Source of the DNA: Rhipidocladum racemiflorum
Taxonomy: Eukaryota; Streptophyta; Magnoliopsida; Poales; Poaceae
Assembly (NCBI GenBank): GCA_036346355.1
Contig: CM070585.1
Span: 883,001-947,000 of the forward strand
Direction: 5' to 3'
Length of the DNA: 64,000 bases
Each line of letters starts with the position of its first letter. The first letter of the stretch is position 1. This document shows, piece after piece, positions 22,911 through 32,341 of the stretch. The notes under the pieces were generated by a model. That model was not told the DNA's origin and did no database searches. It saw only the letters and a program-made list of their open reading frames with translations. The position numbers were made by a program, and so were the translations under genes.

Positions 22911-24792
22911 AATGCCCCCTCACCAAGTGGAGTTTGAGCGCAGGGCAGATCAAACTCGACTTGGTGAAAAATATTTCACCGTTAGAAAGGCGCACTTATC
23001 TTACTGCTGCCTTGATTTGGTCGTCTTTTGGAATATGACAATTATCATAGAACTTGAATCGAGTATACATGTGTTTTAGGCGAAAGGTCATACCGTTGTA
23101 GACTTGTTAAGGCGAAGATTCATGCCATTGTAGACTTGTTGAGGCGAAGATTCATACCATCGTGGAGTTTTGCTGAGGCGAAGATTCGTGCCGTCGTAGA
23201 GTTGAGTCGAGGCGAAGATTCGTGTCGTCGTAGCGTAAAGTTGAGTCGAGGCGAAGATTCGTGTCGTCGTAGCGTAAAGTTGAGTCGAGGCGAAGACTCG
23301 TGCCGTCGTAGAGTTGAGTTGAAGCGAAGACTCGTGCCGTCGTAGAGTTGGGTTGAGGCGAAGACACGTGCCGTCCCGTCATCTTCAATTTACAGTGGAG
23401 GCTCATACTGCATCTTGAAGGCATTTTATCGACCTAGTTGTGACAAAAAAAATTGTTGTGGTGCCTGCCAACTAGATCGAAGGGTTTCACAGATTCACAC
23501 TGGCCGCACTGGCGTGCTTCACTGCTCCCATATATGCAAGACAATAAATCATTACCGCAGGAGTGACGAGCCATCGCGGTTTATCATTAGATAGTTTTGT
23601 GTCATTTGGAGGAGATATGCTTGCTACACAAGTAAGCCAAAAACACAATAAAGCCAAAGAAAGGCAAGAGAGAGAGAAAAAAAATGGTTTTGTTTTTTTT
23701 TGTTTTTGTTTTATTTTTTTGTTTTTTTTGTTGTTTTTTTTTTAAAAAAAAATGTTGGCTTTCCCGTTGAATGCTAGTTGTAAGGATGACCTTAGATAAG
23801 GCTGCCGAAGGACTTAGTCGTGGGACGTCGAAAGACCATGACAAATACCACTCAACAACTATGCTTCTTGTAGTGTTTATGCTTAAAAGCGGCAGTGCTA
23901 CTGGATGGCAGAGAACCTCCCAACGCCTTGTCTCATCGAACCAAGAGACTTAGGTAGGCTAATTCAGGATGAATGGTTTTTTGGGAAAGCAGCTTGGGAG
24001 TATTGCCATTACTTTTGCTGAGGATGGTGAATGGCTACACTCCGCCTTCAGACTGCTTCATATCGAAATGGGATCAGCTCACTTGAACATTGGAGCTTTC
24101 TTTGATATTTGAGCGATCGGATTTTCTTCTTTATGGAACCTTTGATGTTTGTGAGGATGGACTTTGTTACCTCGAATTTCGAAGACTTATTTGAAACTTT
24201 AATTTGGATCTACTTCTTTGAAGATCCTTTGACTTGCACTATTTTTTTTTTAAGGATTCACCTTGTTGAGAATTTGGAGAGTAGCCATTCACCTTTGTGG
24301 ACTAAACAATCCTCGCAGGCTAGATTTTCTTTTGACCCTTGTTGATATGCCTTACAGGGGTGGCAAGTGGCTGCACACTGAGCCACAACTTGTGTTGGGT
24401 CAGGTAGCCCTTTCATGCTCTTCTCCTATAGTCTTCCCCTGGGGCTTGATGTCTCCGTAGGTCTGAGACGCGTTGAGAAAACAAGGGGCATGTTAACCTC
24501 GTTACCCGGGAGTGGTCCGAGCATTCCTTTTCCCTGCCCCCAGTAGCAACTGCTTATGTGTGCCATGTAAGAGTGTAAGGTGTATTCTGCCCCAAGTCCT
24601 AAGGCAGCCAAATCTTCAGCCAACAGCTTAGCGTGATGATGGGAAAGCCGTTTTTATGGGACATTGATGTCCAAATGAGAAAAGAAAACAAAAAGAGGCG
24701 AGGTCAGAGAGAATGTATTGACAACTTTCCTTCTTCCTCTATTTTTTTTTTAGAAATAAAAAGGAATAAACAAGAAAGAGAGAAAAAAAACT
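22911..24792 (-). other. Non-coding 3' region of the element with tandem repeats
   Basis: Between the pol stop and the 3' LTR there is no convincing frame. Bases 23109-23370 hold about seven imperfect 34-39-bp tandem units built on GAGGCGAAGATTCGTG and GTCGTAGAGTTGAGTC. A T/A-homopolymer tract lies at 23690-23752. The purine tract that should prime plus-strand synthesis is at 22911-22925 (minus strand). Confidence 0.75.
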
Positions 24793-27700
24793 TTAAGCAA
24801 AATACTTTTTCAAAAATCTCCCATTGATCGGGGGCATTGGCCTGACTCCTTGATAATCAATCAATTGATAGGCTCCGCCATCATAAACTTGCTCGATGAC
24901 ATATGGTCCTTCCCATTTTGGCTCGAACTTTCCCTTTGTCTTGTGAGTGACGACAATTGGTCGCCGTAGCACAAGAACTGCTTCACCTTTCCTGAAGACA
25001 CGAGGCCTAACCAACTTGTCATAGGCTCTCACCATATTTCGACGATATAATTCCAGGTTTTGGATGGCATGAAGACGTTGTTCTTCCAGGGCATCGAGCT
25101 CTTGGAATCGGAGTTGGATCTGCTCATCCTTGGTAAGTTCATCATGGATAGCCACCCGTAGCGAGGGGACTTCAATTTCTAGTGGCAAAACCGCTTCACT
25201 CCCATAAACAAGGGAGTATGGAGTGCATTGCGTTGGGGTACGAACGGTTACGCGATACACCCATAGAGCTTCAAAGAGGCGCTCATGCCAATCTCTTCGG
25301 TGCTTGCTGACTGTTTTCTTAAGTATCTTGCCAAGAGTTTTGTTGAATGCTTCAATCATTCCATTAGCTTGAGGGTAGTAGCACAGAGAGTAGTTCCACT
25401 TGATTTTGTACTTAGCTATGAATCTTTGCATCTTGTGAGATGTGAAGGATTTGCCGTTGTCAGAAGTTATGCGATATGGGACGCCAAAACGATATATGAT
25501 ATGCTGCTCTAGGAAGTTGATAACGTTGTCACTTTTTACCTCTCGCAATGGCACAGCTTCCGCCCATTTGGAGAAGTAATCGGTCATAGCCAAGATAAAT
25601 CGATGCCCCCTGGATGATGGAGGATCGATAGGTCCGATAACGTCTATTCCCCAAGCGTCAAATGGCCATGAAGGTACTGTAGGATGAAGAGGGGCAGGTG
25701 GTATATGCTTAAAATCACCATGGATTTGACAACCCTGACAGGATTTGGCCATCTTGAGGCAATCGGCCATGATGCCGGGCCAATAGTATCCTGCAAGTCG
25801 GATGCTATGATACATCTTTGGCCCGCTTTGGTGCCCGCCACAAACTCCATGATGCACCTCCCGTAGCACTTGATTAGCTTCGCCACGATCAACACATCGA
25901 AGAAGGATTTCCTGCCCATAAGATCTCTTGTACAGGACACCAGCCTTATAGACATAGAAGGGGAGACGCCGTTGAAGCTGGCGCCTTTTGACTGAATCGT
26001 CAGGAAGGCTACCATGTTTGAAGTAGTCAAGGAATCGTTTACGCCAGTCATCCTCGCTAGTGGGAATAGTCATAACGGTATTGACCTCATATTCAGCCGG
26101 AATCAGTTCTAGAACAGTAGGTAGTAGCCATCTCTCTTCAATGGTTACTTGAGTAGGTTCACCTTCTGGGAGGACGAGCGCCGCTGCAAGTTTTGCTAAT
26201 GCGTCAGCTGGTGCATTTCTGCTACGCGGAACATGCATGATTTCAATATGATCAAACTTCCCCATAAGCTTTTGAGCAGCATTGTAGTATGGCACCAATT
26301 CTGGTTTACGGACTTCATAGATGCCATTCACTTGTCTAACAATGAGTTGCGAATCCCCATGGGCTCGTAGAGAACGTACCTCCATGGAGAGTGCTAATAA
26401 GAGGCCAAATATGAGCGCCTCATACTCTGCTTCGTTATTCGAACATTCCTCCTTGAGAAGGGAGAATGAATGATGCATAACGCCTCCTTGAGGATTTTTG
26501 AACACCAACCCTGCACCTGCTCTTCGCCTTGGAGCGCCGTCGGGATCATTCTCCATTCGAGAGGCACCGTCGAAGTAGAGATCCCAAGGTTCTTCAATTT
26601 CAGTAGTGAAAACTTCCTCGTCCGGAAGGTCAGTGATAAGCGGAGAGTTGTCTGGCACAGGGTGTGCTGCTAAGAATTCCGCCAAGGCTTGACCCTTTAT
26701 TGCTTTCTGTGGTACGTAAGTGATGTCATATTCCATCATGAGTACAGCCCACTTACCAAGTCGCCCTATAAGCACAGGTTGACTTAACACATACCTTATA
26801 GGATCCGCTTTTGCAACAAGCTGGATTTGGTGTGTTAGCATATAATGTCTTAACTTCTTCAGGGCGAATATCAAGGCCAAACAAAGCTTCTCTATTGGCG
26901 AGTAATTATGTTCAGCGCCAACTAAGGTGCGACTTAAGTAGTAGCACGCCACCTCCTTCCCTTCATCATTGTGTTGTGCAAGCAAGGCGCCTAACGAGGC
27001 AGGCTGTGTTGCAATGTAGAGGATAAGGGGGCGCCCTTTTACAGGGGCAACCAAAACCGGAGGATTAAGAAGGTACCTCTTAATACTATCGAGTCCGTTT
27101 TGACACTCATTGTCCCATACAAATGGTGCACCTTTCTTCATAAGTTTCGTGAACGGTTGTATGCGCCCTGAGAGATTAGATATGAAGCGTCGTATGTATG
27201 CCAATTTCCCTTGTAACGACTTCAACTTTGTTAAATTCTCTGGAGGAGGCATTTCGAGGATTGCCTTAATGTTCTTAGGGTGGATTTCAATGCCACGATG
27301 TTGAACCACGAAACCCAGAAAGACGCCTGATTGAACAGCAAAGGCACACTTTAGTGGGTTCATCTTGAGCTGGTGACGGCGTAATCTCTCAAAGACGACA
27401 CGGAGGTCTTCTTGATGATACTTACGATCTTTAGTCTTTACCACCAGGTCATCAACATAGCACTCCACTGAGTGGTGTATAAGATCGTCAAGAACATACG
27501 TCATGGCACGCTGATAGGTAGCACCAGCATTCTTTAGCCCAAACGGCATCACGGTGTAGTAAAAATTGCCTTTTGGCGTTCTAAACGCGGTGTCAATTGC
27601 ATCTCTTGGGTCCATCTTGATTTGATTGTAGCCTGATGACCCATCCATAAAGGACAAGGCACCATGGCCTGTGGTCGCGTCGATAACAATTTCAGTGATG

Positions 27701-30700
27701 GGTATGGGGAAGTCATCTTTAGGACATGCACGATTTAAGTCACGAAAGTCAACACACACCCGCACTTGTCCATTTTTCTTTTCGACTGGAACAATATTGG
27801 CAAGCCAACGGGGGTATTGTACCTCCTTGATGAAGCCCGCGGCGATGAGCTTGTCAACTTCCGCAATAACCTTATCTTGGAACTCAGGACGTAAACGACG
27901 TGGTGACTGTTTAACAGGTCGAACATGCGGATCAATTGCCAATTTATGCGTGGCAACACGAGGATCGAGCCCCGGCATTTCCTTGTAAGTCCAAGCGAAA
28001 CAATCTCGATATTTCATCAGGAAGCTCCGGTAGTCCTCCCGTTCTTCAATTGTTAAAGCGGCACTAACAAAAGTAGGTCGCGGGTCATCCTCAGTTCCTA
28101 GGTTAACCTCCACAAGCTCATCAATTGTAGGTTGTCCCCCATCCTCTAGTTGCTGAGGTGCTGGGACAACATCAAGTGCTTCTTTTTTATCATTAGCCAT
28201 GGCGTCAAATGAGCTCTTCGGCTGAGAGGATCGATATAAGCAATCTATGTCATCTTTAGTTGTGGTAGACAAATTGCAACATAAAAGTTGATGGTCATCA
28301 TTGAACTCATCATATTCATCATCGGATGAATGGTATTTAGTGTATCCAATCCCATACTTTGGTTGGGACTTACGCCTTCTTCTAATGAAATCTTCCGCTT
28401 GCCCCCACCATTCTTCACACACAGCTGGTGGCGGTGGCATTCTTTGATTTCGTTGGATTGTAAATCCGGCCTTTTTTAGCATCTGAGCCATTCTAGGCTC
28501 AACTTTCATCGTCGACATCACCTCTTCAGCATTAGGACAGGACTTAGGGAATTCAACACAACAGTCACATTGTTGTGCTTGTGGAACTTTGTAAAAAATA
28601 GTAGGAAGTACATGACTAGTGGATTTTGGGATGGCCCAAACTTCTAGCGGAGTAGCTACTGATATGTAGAGTGATGGGGGCTGTACATCATGAGCTCCCC
28701 TTGCAACTTCGTCTACTCCCGTTAGGCGCCTTTTAATTGTTTTGTCCAGCCCATTCATTACTTCCAACTTTGAACTCCTACAAGCTCGCAATGTGATTAT
28801 AGGTGGCGCATCCTTGCTGGCCATGTGCGATTTGTGGCCTCTGACACCTGCAATCCCCTCAATAGTTAGAAGATCATGCCTCAAAGGCATTGTAGTGGAT
28901 ACAGGCTCTTTCAATGAAGAAGTTGAAAGATTTATCGAAGATTTCTCATTTGACCTCAACGTAATCGGAATTGACATGGAAGTTCTTGCCTTTAACATTA
29001 ATGGGGTAGTTATTGATGTAGAGGCAAGAGAACTCTGCTTTGCGGAGCTTTTCGCCCAAGTGGAGGATGAAGGCTTATCATCGGGACAAGTAGCCCAAGA
29101 TAACCACCCACGATTATTGATGTTATGACTTCGCATGGAAGGGCCGTTTACTCCGGGAGAAGAACATGCAGTGAGGAGTTGTTTCATCTCAAATGTCGAC
29201 GATGATCTCGGCGCGATCAAGATGTCTGCTGCCGGTGTAGTTTGTCCTACTTGTTGGTCTGATTCTTTAACTGGAAAATAGTACTTTGCGTCTGCGTGGT
29301 ATGACTCTTGAATAGTATATGGAGCAACGTTCCCAACAATGCGTTGTTGCGTCTCATTCCCATCTACGAACTTTAAGCATTGATGCAAAGTAGAGGGCAC
29401 CACCCGATACTTGTGGATCCATGGTCTACCCAAAAGAGCTGAGTATGAGGTGTTTGCTTCAATGATGAAGAACCGCACCTTGAAGCTAAACGTGGACATT
29501 TGGATCTTCACTGTAATTGCTCCGAGTGTAGATTTTCCTTGATTATCAACCCCACAGATCATCACATCCGTAGACTCCAAATCATCTATTGTAAAACCAG
29601 CACGAGTCAAGCTCCGCACGGGTAATATGTTTACTGCGGATCCAGGGTCAATGAGGATCCGCCGAAGATGTGCATTTCCAATGTTTCCCTCAATGTAGAG
29701 TGGGCGATTATGATCCTCATCCCCCACAACCTTATCTTCCTCACCAAAGGTGATCTCATTTACGTACAATGGGCTAGAGACGAGGCGATGCTTTGCCATG
29801 GACACTTCATAGAGCTCTGGGTCCTGCAATGCTTTCACAAGTGCCTGCCGCAAATCTGGCACTAACATAAGAGCATCGTAAACACTCAATAGCGCGGGGA
29901 TTCGCTTGAGGTGAGCAAGGATATTGTAGTCCACATCAATTGTTTTTGTCTTTTCCTCGCCCGTTGCCTTGCTTGGTCTTTCTAATGGAGGCTTCTCTTT
30001 TGCCATGATCACTTTATCTGATTTTGAGGATGCGTGCTTCGGTGGCTTAGGAAGAACCTTGCCTCCCCGTAAGTTCATGTTAACTTCTTCTGCTCGCACC
30101 TCTTTTGTCAAGGCATCAGTGCGAAATACCTCAAGTTCATGGGAAGTGAATAACTCCCCTGAACTGGAATTTGAAGAGTCGGAGATGACGTTACAAACAA
30201 CAGTATTAGTGGAGGTAGTTTCTTCTTGTGGTTCTTTAGTTGACTCCGAAGATGTTTGCCCCCAGCTCCTTGGCATGAATTGTGCCAAAGTAGGTAATGC
30301 ACGCTTGGGGCGCGGAAAAGGTTCATTTCCTTCTGATTTTGGAATGAACCTGGGTGGCATTCGTCGTCGGCTTGGATCGGGCCACCTCCTTGCCATCGGG
30401 ACACCAAATGTTGATGCCATTGGGCGACGATTTCGCGAGGACGGACTCTTTAAAGGAACCCGATGGTACATGACTTTCCACGGCTCCTCCTTGGGGCTAG
30501 CACAAGATACCTCCTTAGAAGTGATGAGACTTGGCTTTGACATGATGACTGCCTCAGCCAATAGATGCTCAACTTCAACGAGTGGCACCCATGATCCTTC
30601 ATGCACTTTACCTTCTTCCGTTGCTGAAGAGCAAGGTTTCACAGTTACAACATTAACCGTATGATAGTCGGGATTGATAGCCTCTGGATCCAAGTTAATC

Positions 30701-32139
30701 CTCTTCTCGTTGATGGCCCTTTGAAGCCATTCTTTGAAGGCAACACAATCTTCAATTACGTGACCAACGTACCTATGGTACGGACAATACAAAGGATTAT
30801 TGGTCATGTTCACTTGTTCAGGTCTTCGTGGATCTGGTAGGTTCAAAGCATGATGTTCCATCAGCTGTTCGAACATTTCTTTCACTAATTCTCGTCGGAA
30901 AGCGTATTGCTTTTTAAGTAGTTCTTGAATAGAGGGGCGGTGTTTACCCCCAGTTTGATCATACTTGGTCCCTAAGGTGGGGACATTGTCTTGTGATGCA
31001 AAAGATATTCTTGTTGTATTTGCCTCTGACAACGCCTTAGACTTGCCCCCATTGTTGGTTGCTTTGGCCGTTGAGTTGAAACGCCTCGCTGGATCAAAGG
31101 TACTAACATTCTTGTAAAGTTCCATGATCTGAGGAGACTTTTCAAACTCTAACTTCGTAGCTGCCACCGCCGAACTAAGGGCACTGAATGTCTTGGGTTC
31201 ACGTCGAGACACTTCTAGCGACCAATGATGTTGCATCCCATGAACGCACATTTCGATGGCATCTTCTAGGTGCATCTCTCTAGCGAGGCGCACATAGCTG
31301 TTGCGGAAGCGGATTATATAATCGTCGATAGCCTCATCACGTTTCTGTCGAACTTGCGCTAGTTCAACAATGGAGAAGTCCTTTTTCATAGCGACAAAGT
31401 GTTTCTTAAAAACTTCCTTCATGCTTGCCCAGCTGCTAATTGATCCGACTGGTAAGCGACTGTACCAGTGGAAGGCAGGACCTGTTAATGATCCAGAGAA
31501 CTGTCGTAATAGAAGTGAGGGGTTATTAGCGGTGTCACCACAAGCTGCCTCAAAGTAGGCTAAGTGTTCCCTCGCATCACCGGTCCCATCAAACTGACGA
31601 AACTTTGGTGGATGCCAACCAGCTGGGAAGGGCACCATGTCATGCCAAGCTTCATAAGGCTTCTCAAGTTCACTTTCTGATGATTGAGGTGCTTGTTCCA
31701 TGGCAATCTGCTTGAGCCTCTTGTTCACCATGTCTTCAACGATGTTATGATAGTCTTTCAATGTGCTTGGTGATGGCGCCGTATTCGTGGAAGAGGTAGG
31801 GATAACACATGGACGCAAATGAGCATTAGGAGCTGGACGTGTTTGGTCAGGATGATTTGGAATGTCGTTGCGGGCAGCAACCTCCAGTTCCTCGATTTGT
31901 GGATCTTCGACCACCTGAGGCGCATTCCGTCGTGGAATTCCTTGCCCCGAATTTACCATAGCTTCAAGGAAACTCTCCAACTTGGTGGATAGTTGCTCTA
32001 TTATTTGTCTTTGCTCTCGTACTTGTTCTTCTAGACTAGCTTCATGTGATCTCGATGTTCCTGCACCGGATGCAACAACACCATTTGTTGGAAGGTTAAC
32101 ATCTTCATTAATACTGTTATTTTGCCCATCAATAGCCAT
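24793..32139 (-). CDS. Gag-pol polyprotein of Tat-type Ty3/gypsy element
   Basis: One uninterrupted 2448-codon frame. In order: Gag capsid-like region at about 170-340; a CPYHRYVGHVIEDC Cys/His motif at about 452; aspartic protease with ILIDPGSAVNIL at about 829-840 (DPGS where DTGS or DSGS is usual); reverse transcriptase at about 1400-1640 with YVDD at 1561-1564; a first RNase H at about 1700-1825; a second, archaeal-type RNase H at about 1853-1990; integrase with an HHCC zinc site at about 2096-2137 and a D, D, E triad around 2166, 2226 and 2263; and a C-terminal chromodomain-less tail. The doubled RNase H is the hallmark of Tat-lineage elements. A long spacer (about 900-1350) between protease and RT has no recognised domain. 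The start at 32139 is the first Met of the frame and lies 202 nt after the preceding ORF's stop. Confidence 0.95.
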   Translation of the reverse strand: MAIDGQNNSINEDVNLPTNGVVASGAGTSRSHEASLEEQVREQRQIIEQLSTKLESFLEAMVNSGQGIPRRNAPQVVEDPQIEELEVAARNDIPNHPDQTRPAPNAHLRPCVIPTSSTNTAPSPSTLKDYHNIVEDMVNKRLKQIAMEQAPQSSESELEKPYEAWHDMVPFPAGWHPPKFRQFDGTGDAREHLAYFEAACGDTANNPSLLLRQFSGSLTGPAFHWYSRLPVGSISSWASMKEVFKKHFVAMKKDFSIVELAQVRQKRDEAIDDYIIRFRNSYVRLAREMHLEDAIEMCVHGMQHHWSLEVSRREPKTFSALSSAVAATKLEFEKSPQIMELYKNVSTFDPARRFNSTAKATNNGGKSKALSEANTTRISFASQDNVPTLGTKYDQTGGKHRPSIQELLKKQYAFRRELVKEMFEQLMEHHALNLPDPRRPEQVNMTNNPLYCPYHRYVGHVIEDCVAFKEWLQRAINEKRINLDPEAINPDYHTVNVVTVKPCSSATEEGKVHEGSWVPLVEVEHLLAEAVIMSKPSLITSKEVSCASPKEEPWKVMYHRVPLKSPSSRNRRPMASTFGVPMARRWPDPSRRRMPPRFIPKSEGNEPFPRPKRALPTLAQFMPRSWGQTSSESTKEPQEETTSTNTVVCNVISDSSNSSSGELFTSHELEVFRTDALTKEVRAEEVNMNLRGGKVLPKPPKHASSKSDKVIMAKEKPPLERPSKATGEEKTKTIDVDYNILAHLKRIPALLSVYDALMLVPDLRQALVKALQDPELYEVSMAKHRLVSSPLYVNEITFGEEDKVVGDEDHNRPLYIEGNIGNAHLRRILIDPGSAVNILPVRSLTRAGFTIDDLESTDVMICGVDNQGKSTLGAITVKIQMSTFSFKVRFFIIEANTSYSALLGRPWIHKYRVVPSTLHQCLKFVDGNETQQRIVGNVAPYTIQESYHADAKYYFPVKESDQQVGQTTPAADILIAPRSSSTFEMKQLLTACSSPGVNGPSMRSHNINNRGWLSWATCPDDKPSSSTWAKSSAKQSSLASTSITTPLMLKARTSMSIPITLRSNEKSSINLSTSSLKEPVSTTMPLRHDLLTIEGIAGVRGHKSHMASKDAPPIITLRACRSSKLEVMNGLDKTIKRRLTGVDEVARGAHDVQPPSLYISVATPLEVWAIPKSTSHVLPTIFYKVPQAQQCDCCVEFPKSCPNAEEVMSTMKVEPRMAQMLKKAGFTIQRNQRMPPPPAVCEEWWGQAEDFIRRRRKSQPKYGIGYTKYHSSDDEYDEFNDDHQLLCCNLSTTTKDDIDCLYRSSQPKSSFDAMANDKKEALDVVPAPQQLEDGGQPTIDELVEVNLGTEDDPRPTFVSAALTIEEREDYRSFLMKYRDCFAWTYKEMPGLDPRVATHKLAIDPHVRPVKQSPRRLRPEFQDKVIAEVDKLIAAGFIKEVQYPRWLANIVPVEKKNGQVRVCVDFRDLNRACPKDDFPIPITEIVIDATTGHGALSFMDGSSGYNQIKMDPRDAIDTAFRTPKGNFYYTVMPFGLKNAGATYQRAMTYVLDDLIHHSVECYVDDLVVKTKDRKYHQEDLRVVFERLRRHQLKMNPLKCAFAVQSGVFLGFVVQHRGIEIHPKNIKAILEMPPPENLTKLKSLQGKLAYIRRFISNLSGRIQPFTKLMKKGAPFVWDNECQNGLDSIKRYLLNPPVLVAPVKGRPLILYIATQPASLGALLAQHNDEGKEVACYYLSRTLVGAEHNYSPIEKLCLALIFALKKLRHYMLTHQIQLVAKADPIRYVLSQPVLIGRLGKWAVLMMEYDITYVPQKAIKGQALAEFLAAHPVPDNSPLITDLPDEEVFTTEIEEPWDLYFDGASRMENDPDGAPRRRAGAGLVFKNPQGGVMHHSFSLLKEECSNNEAEYEALIFGLLLALSMEVRSLRAHGDSQLIVRQVNGIYEVRKPELVPYYNAAQKLMGKFDHIEIMHVPRSRNAPADALAKLAAALVLPEGEPTQVTIEERWLLPTVLELIPAEYEVNTVMTIPTSEDDWRKRFLDYFKHGSLPDDSVKRRQLQRRLPFYVYKAGVLYKRSYGQEILLRCVDRGEANQVLREVHHGVCGGHQSGPKMYHSIRLAGYYWPGIMADCLKMAKSCQGCQIHGDFKHIPPAPLHPTVPSWPFDAWGIDVIGPIDPPSSRGHRFILAMTDYFSKWAEAVPLREVKSDNVINFLEQHIIYRFGVPYRITSDNGKSFTSHKMQRFIAKYKIKWNYSLCYYPQANGMIEAFNKTLGKILKKTVSKHRRDWHERLFEALWVYRVTVRTPTQCTPYSLVYGSEAVLPLEIEVPSLRVAIHDELTKDEQIQLRFQELDALEEQRLHAIQNLELYRRNMVRAYDKLVRPRVFRKGEAVLVLRRPIVVTHKTKGKFEPKWEGPYVIEQVYDGGAYQLIDYQGVRPMPPINGRFLKKYFA

Positions 32140-32341
32140 ACGCGCTGCGGCCGTGTTGACATCATCAAAGTGATTTTATAAATGGATGGAATAGATGGGT
32201 CAAGCTCATGGTAAGGAGGTGAGTTCGTGTGCTTCACAAGTGAAGAATGAGTGCTAGCAGATTCTTCATCGTCACTTGGATTATCATGCCTCACCTCGAC
32301 TTCCATGAAGGTACTCTCCACATTTTGAAGCGCTATGGACC

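Noticed and set aside
23109..23370. Regular direct repeats that might be taken for a CRISPR array
   Set aside because: Units are contiguous minisatellite copies without distinct spacers, inside a plant retrotransposon.
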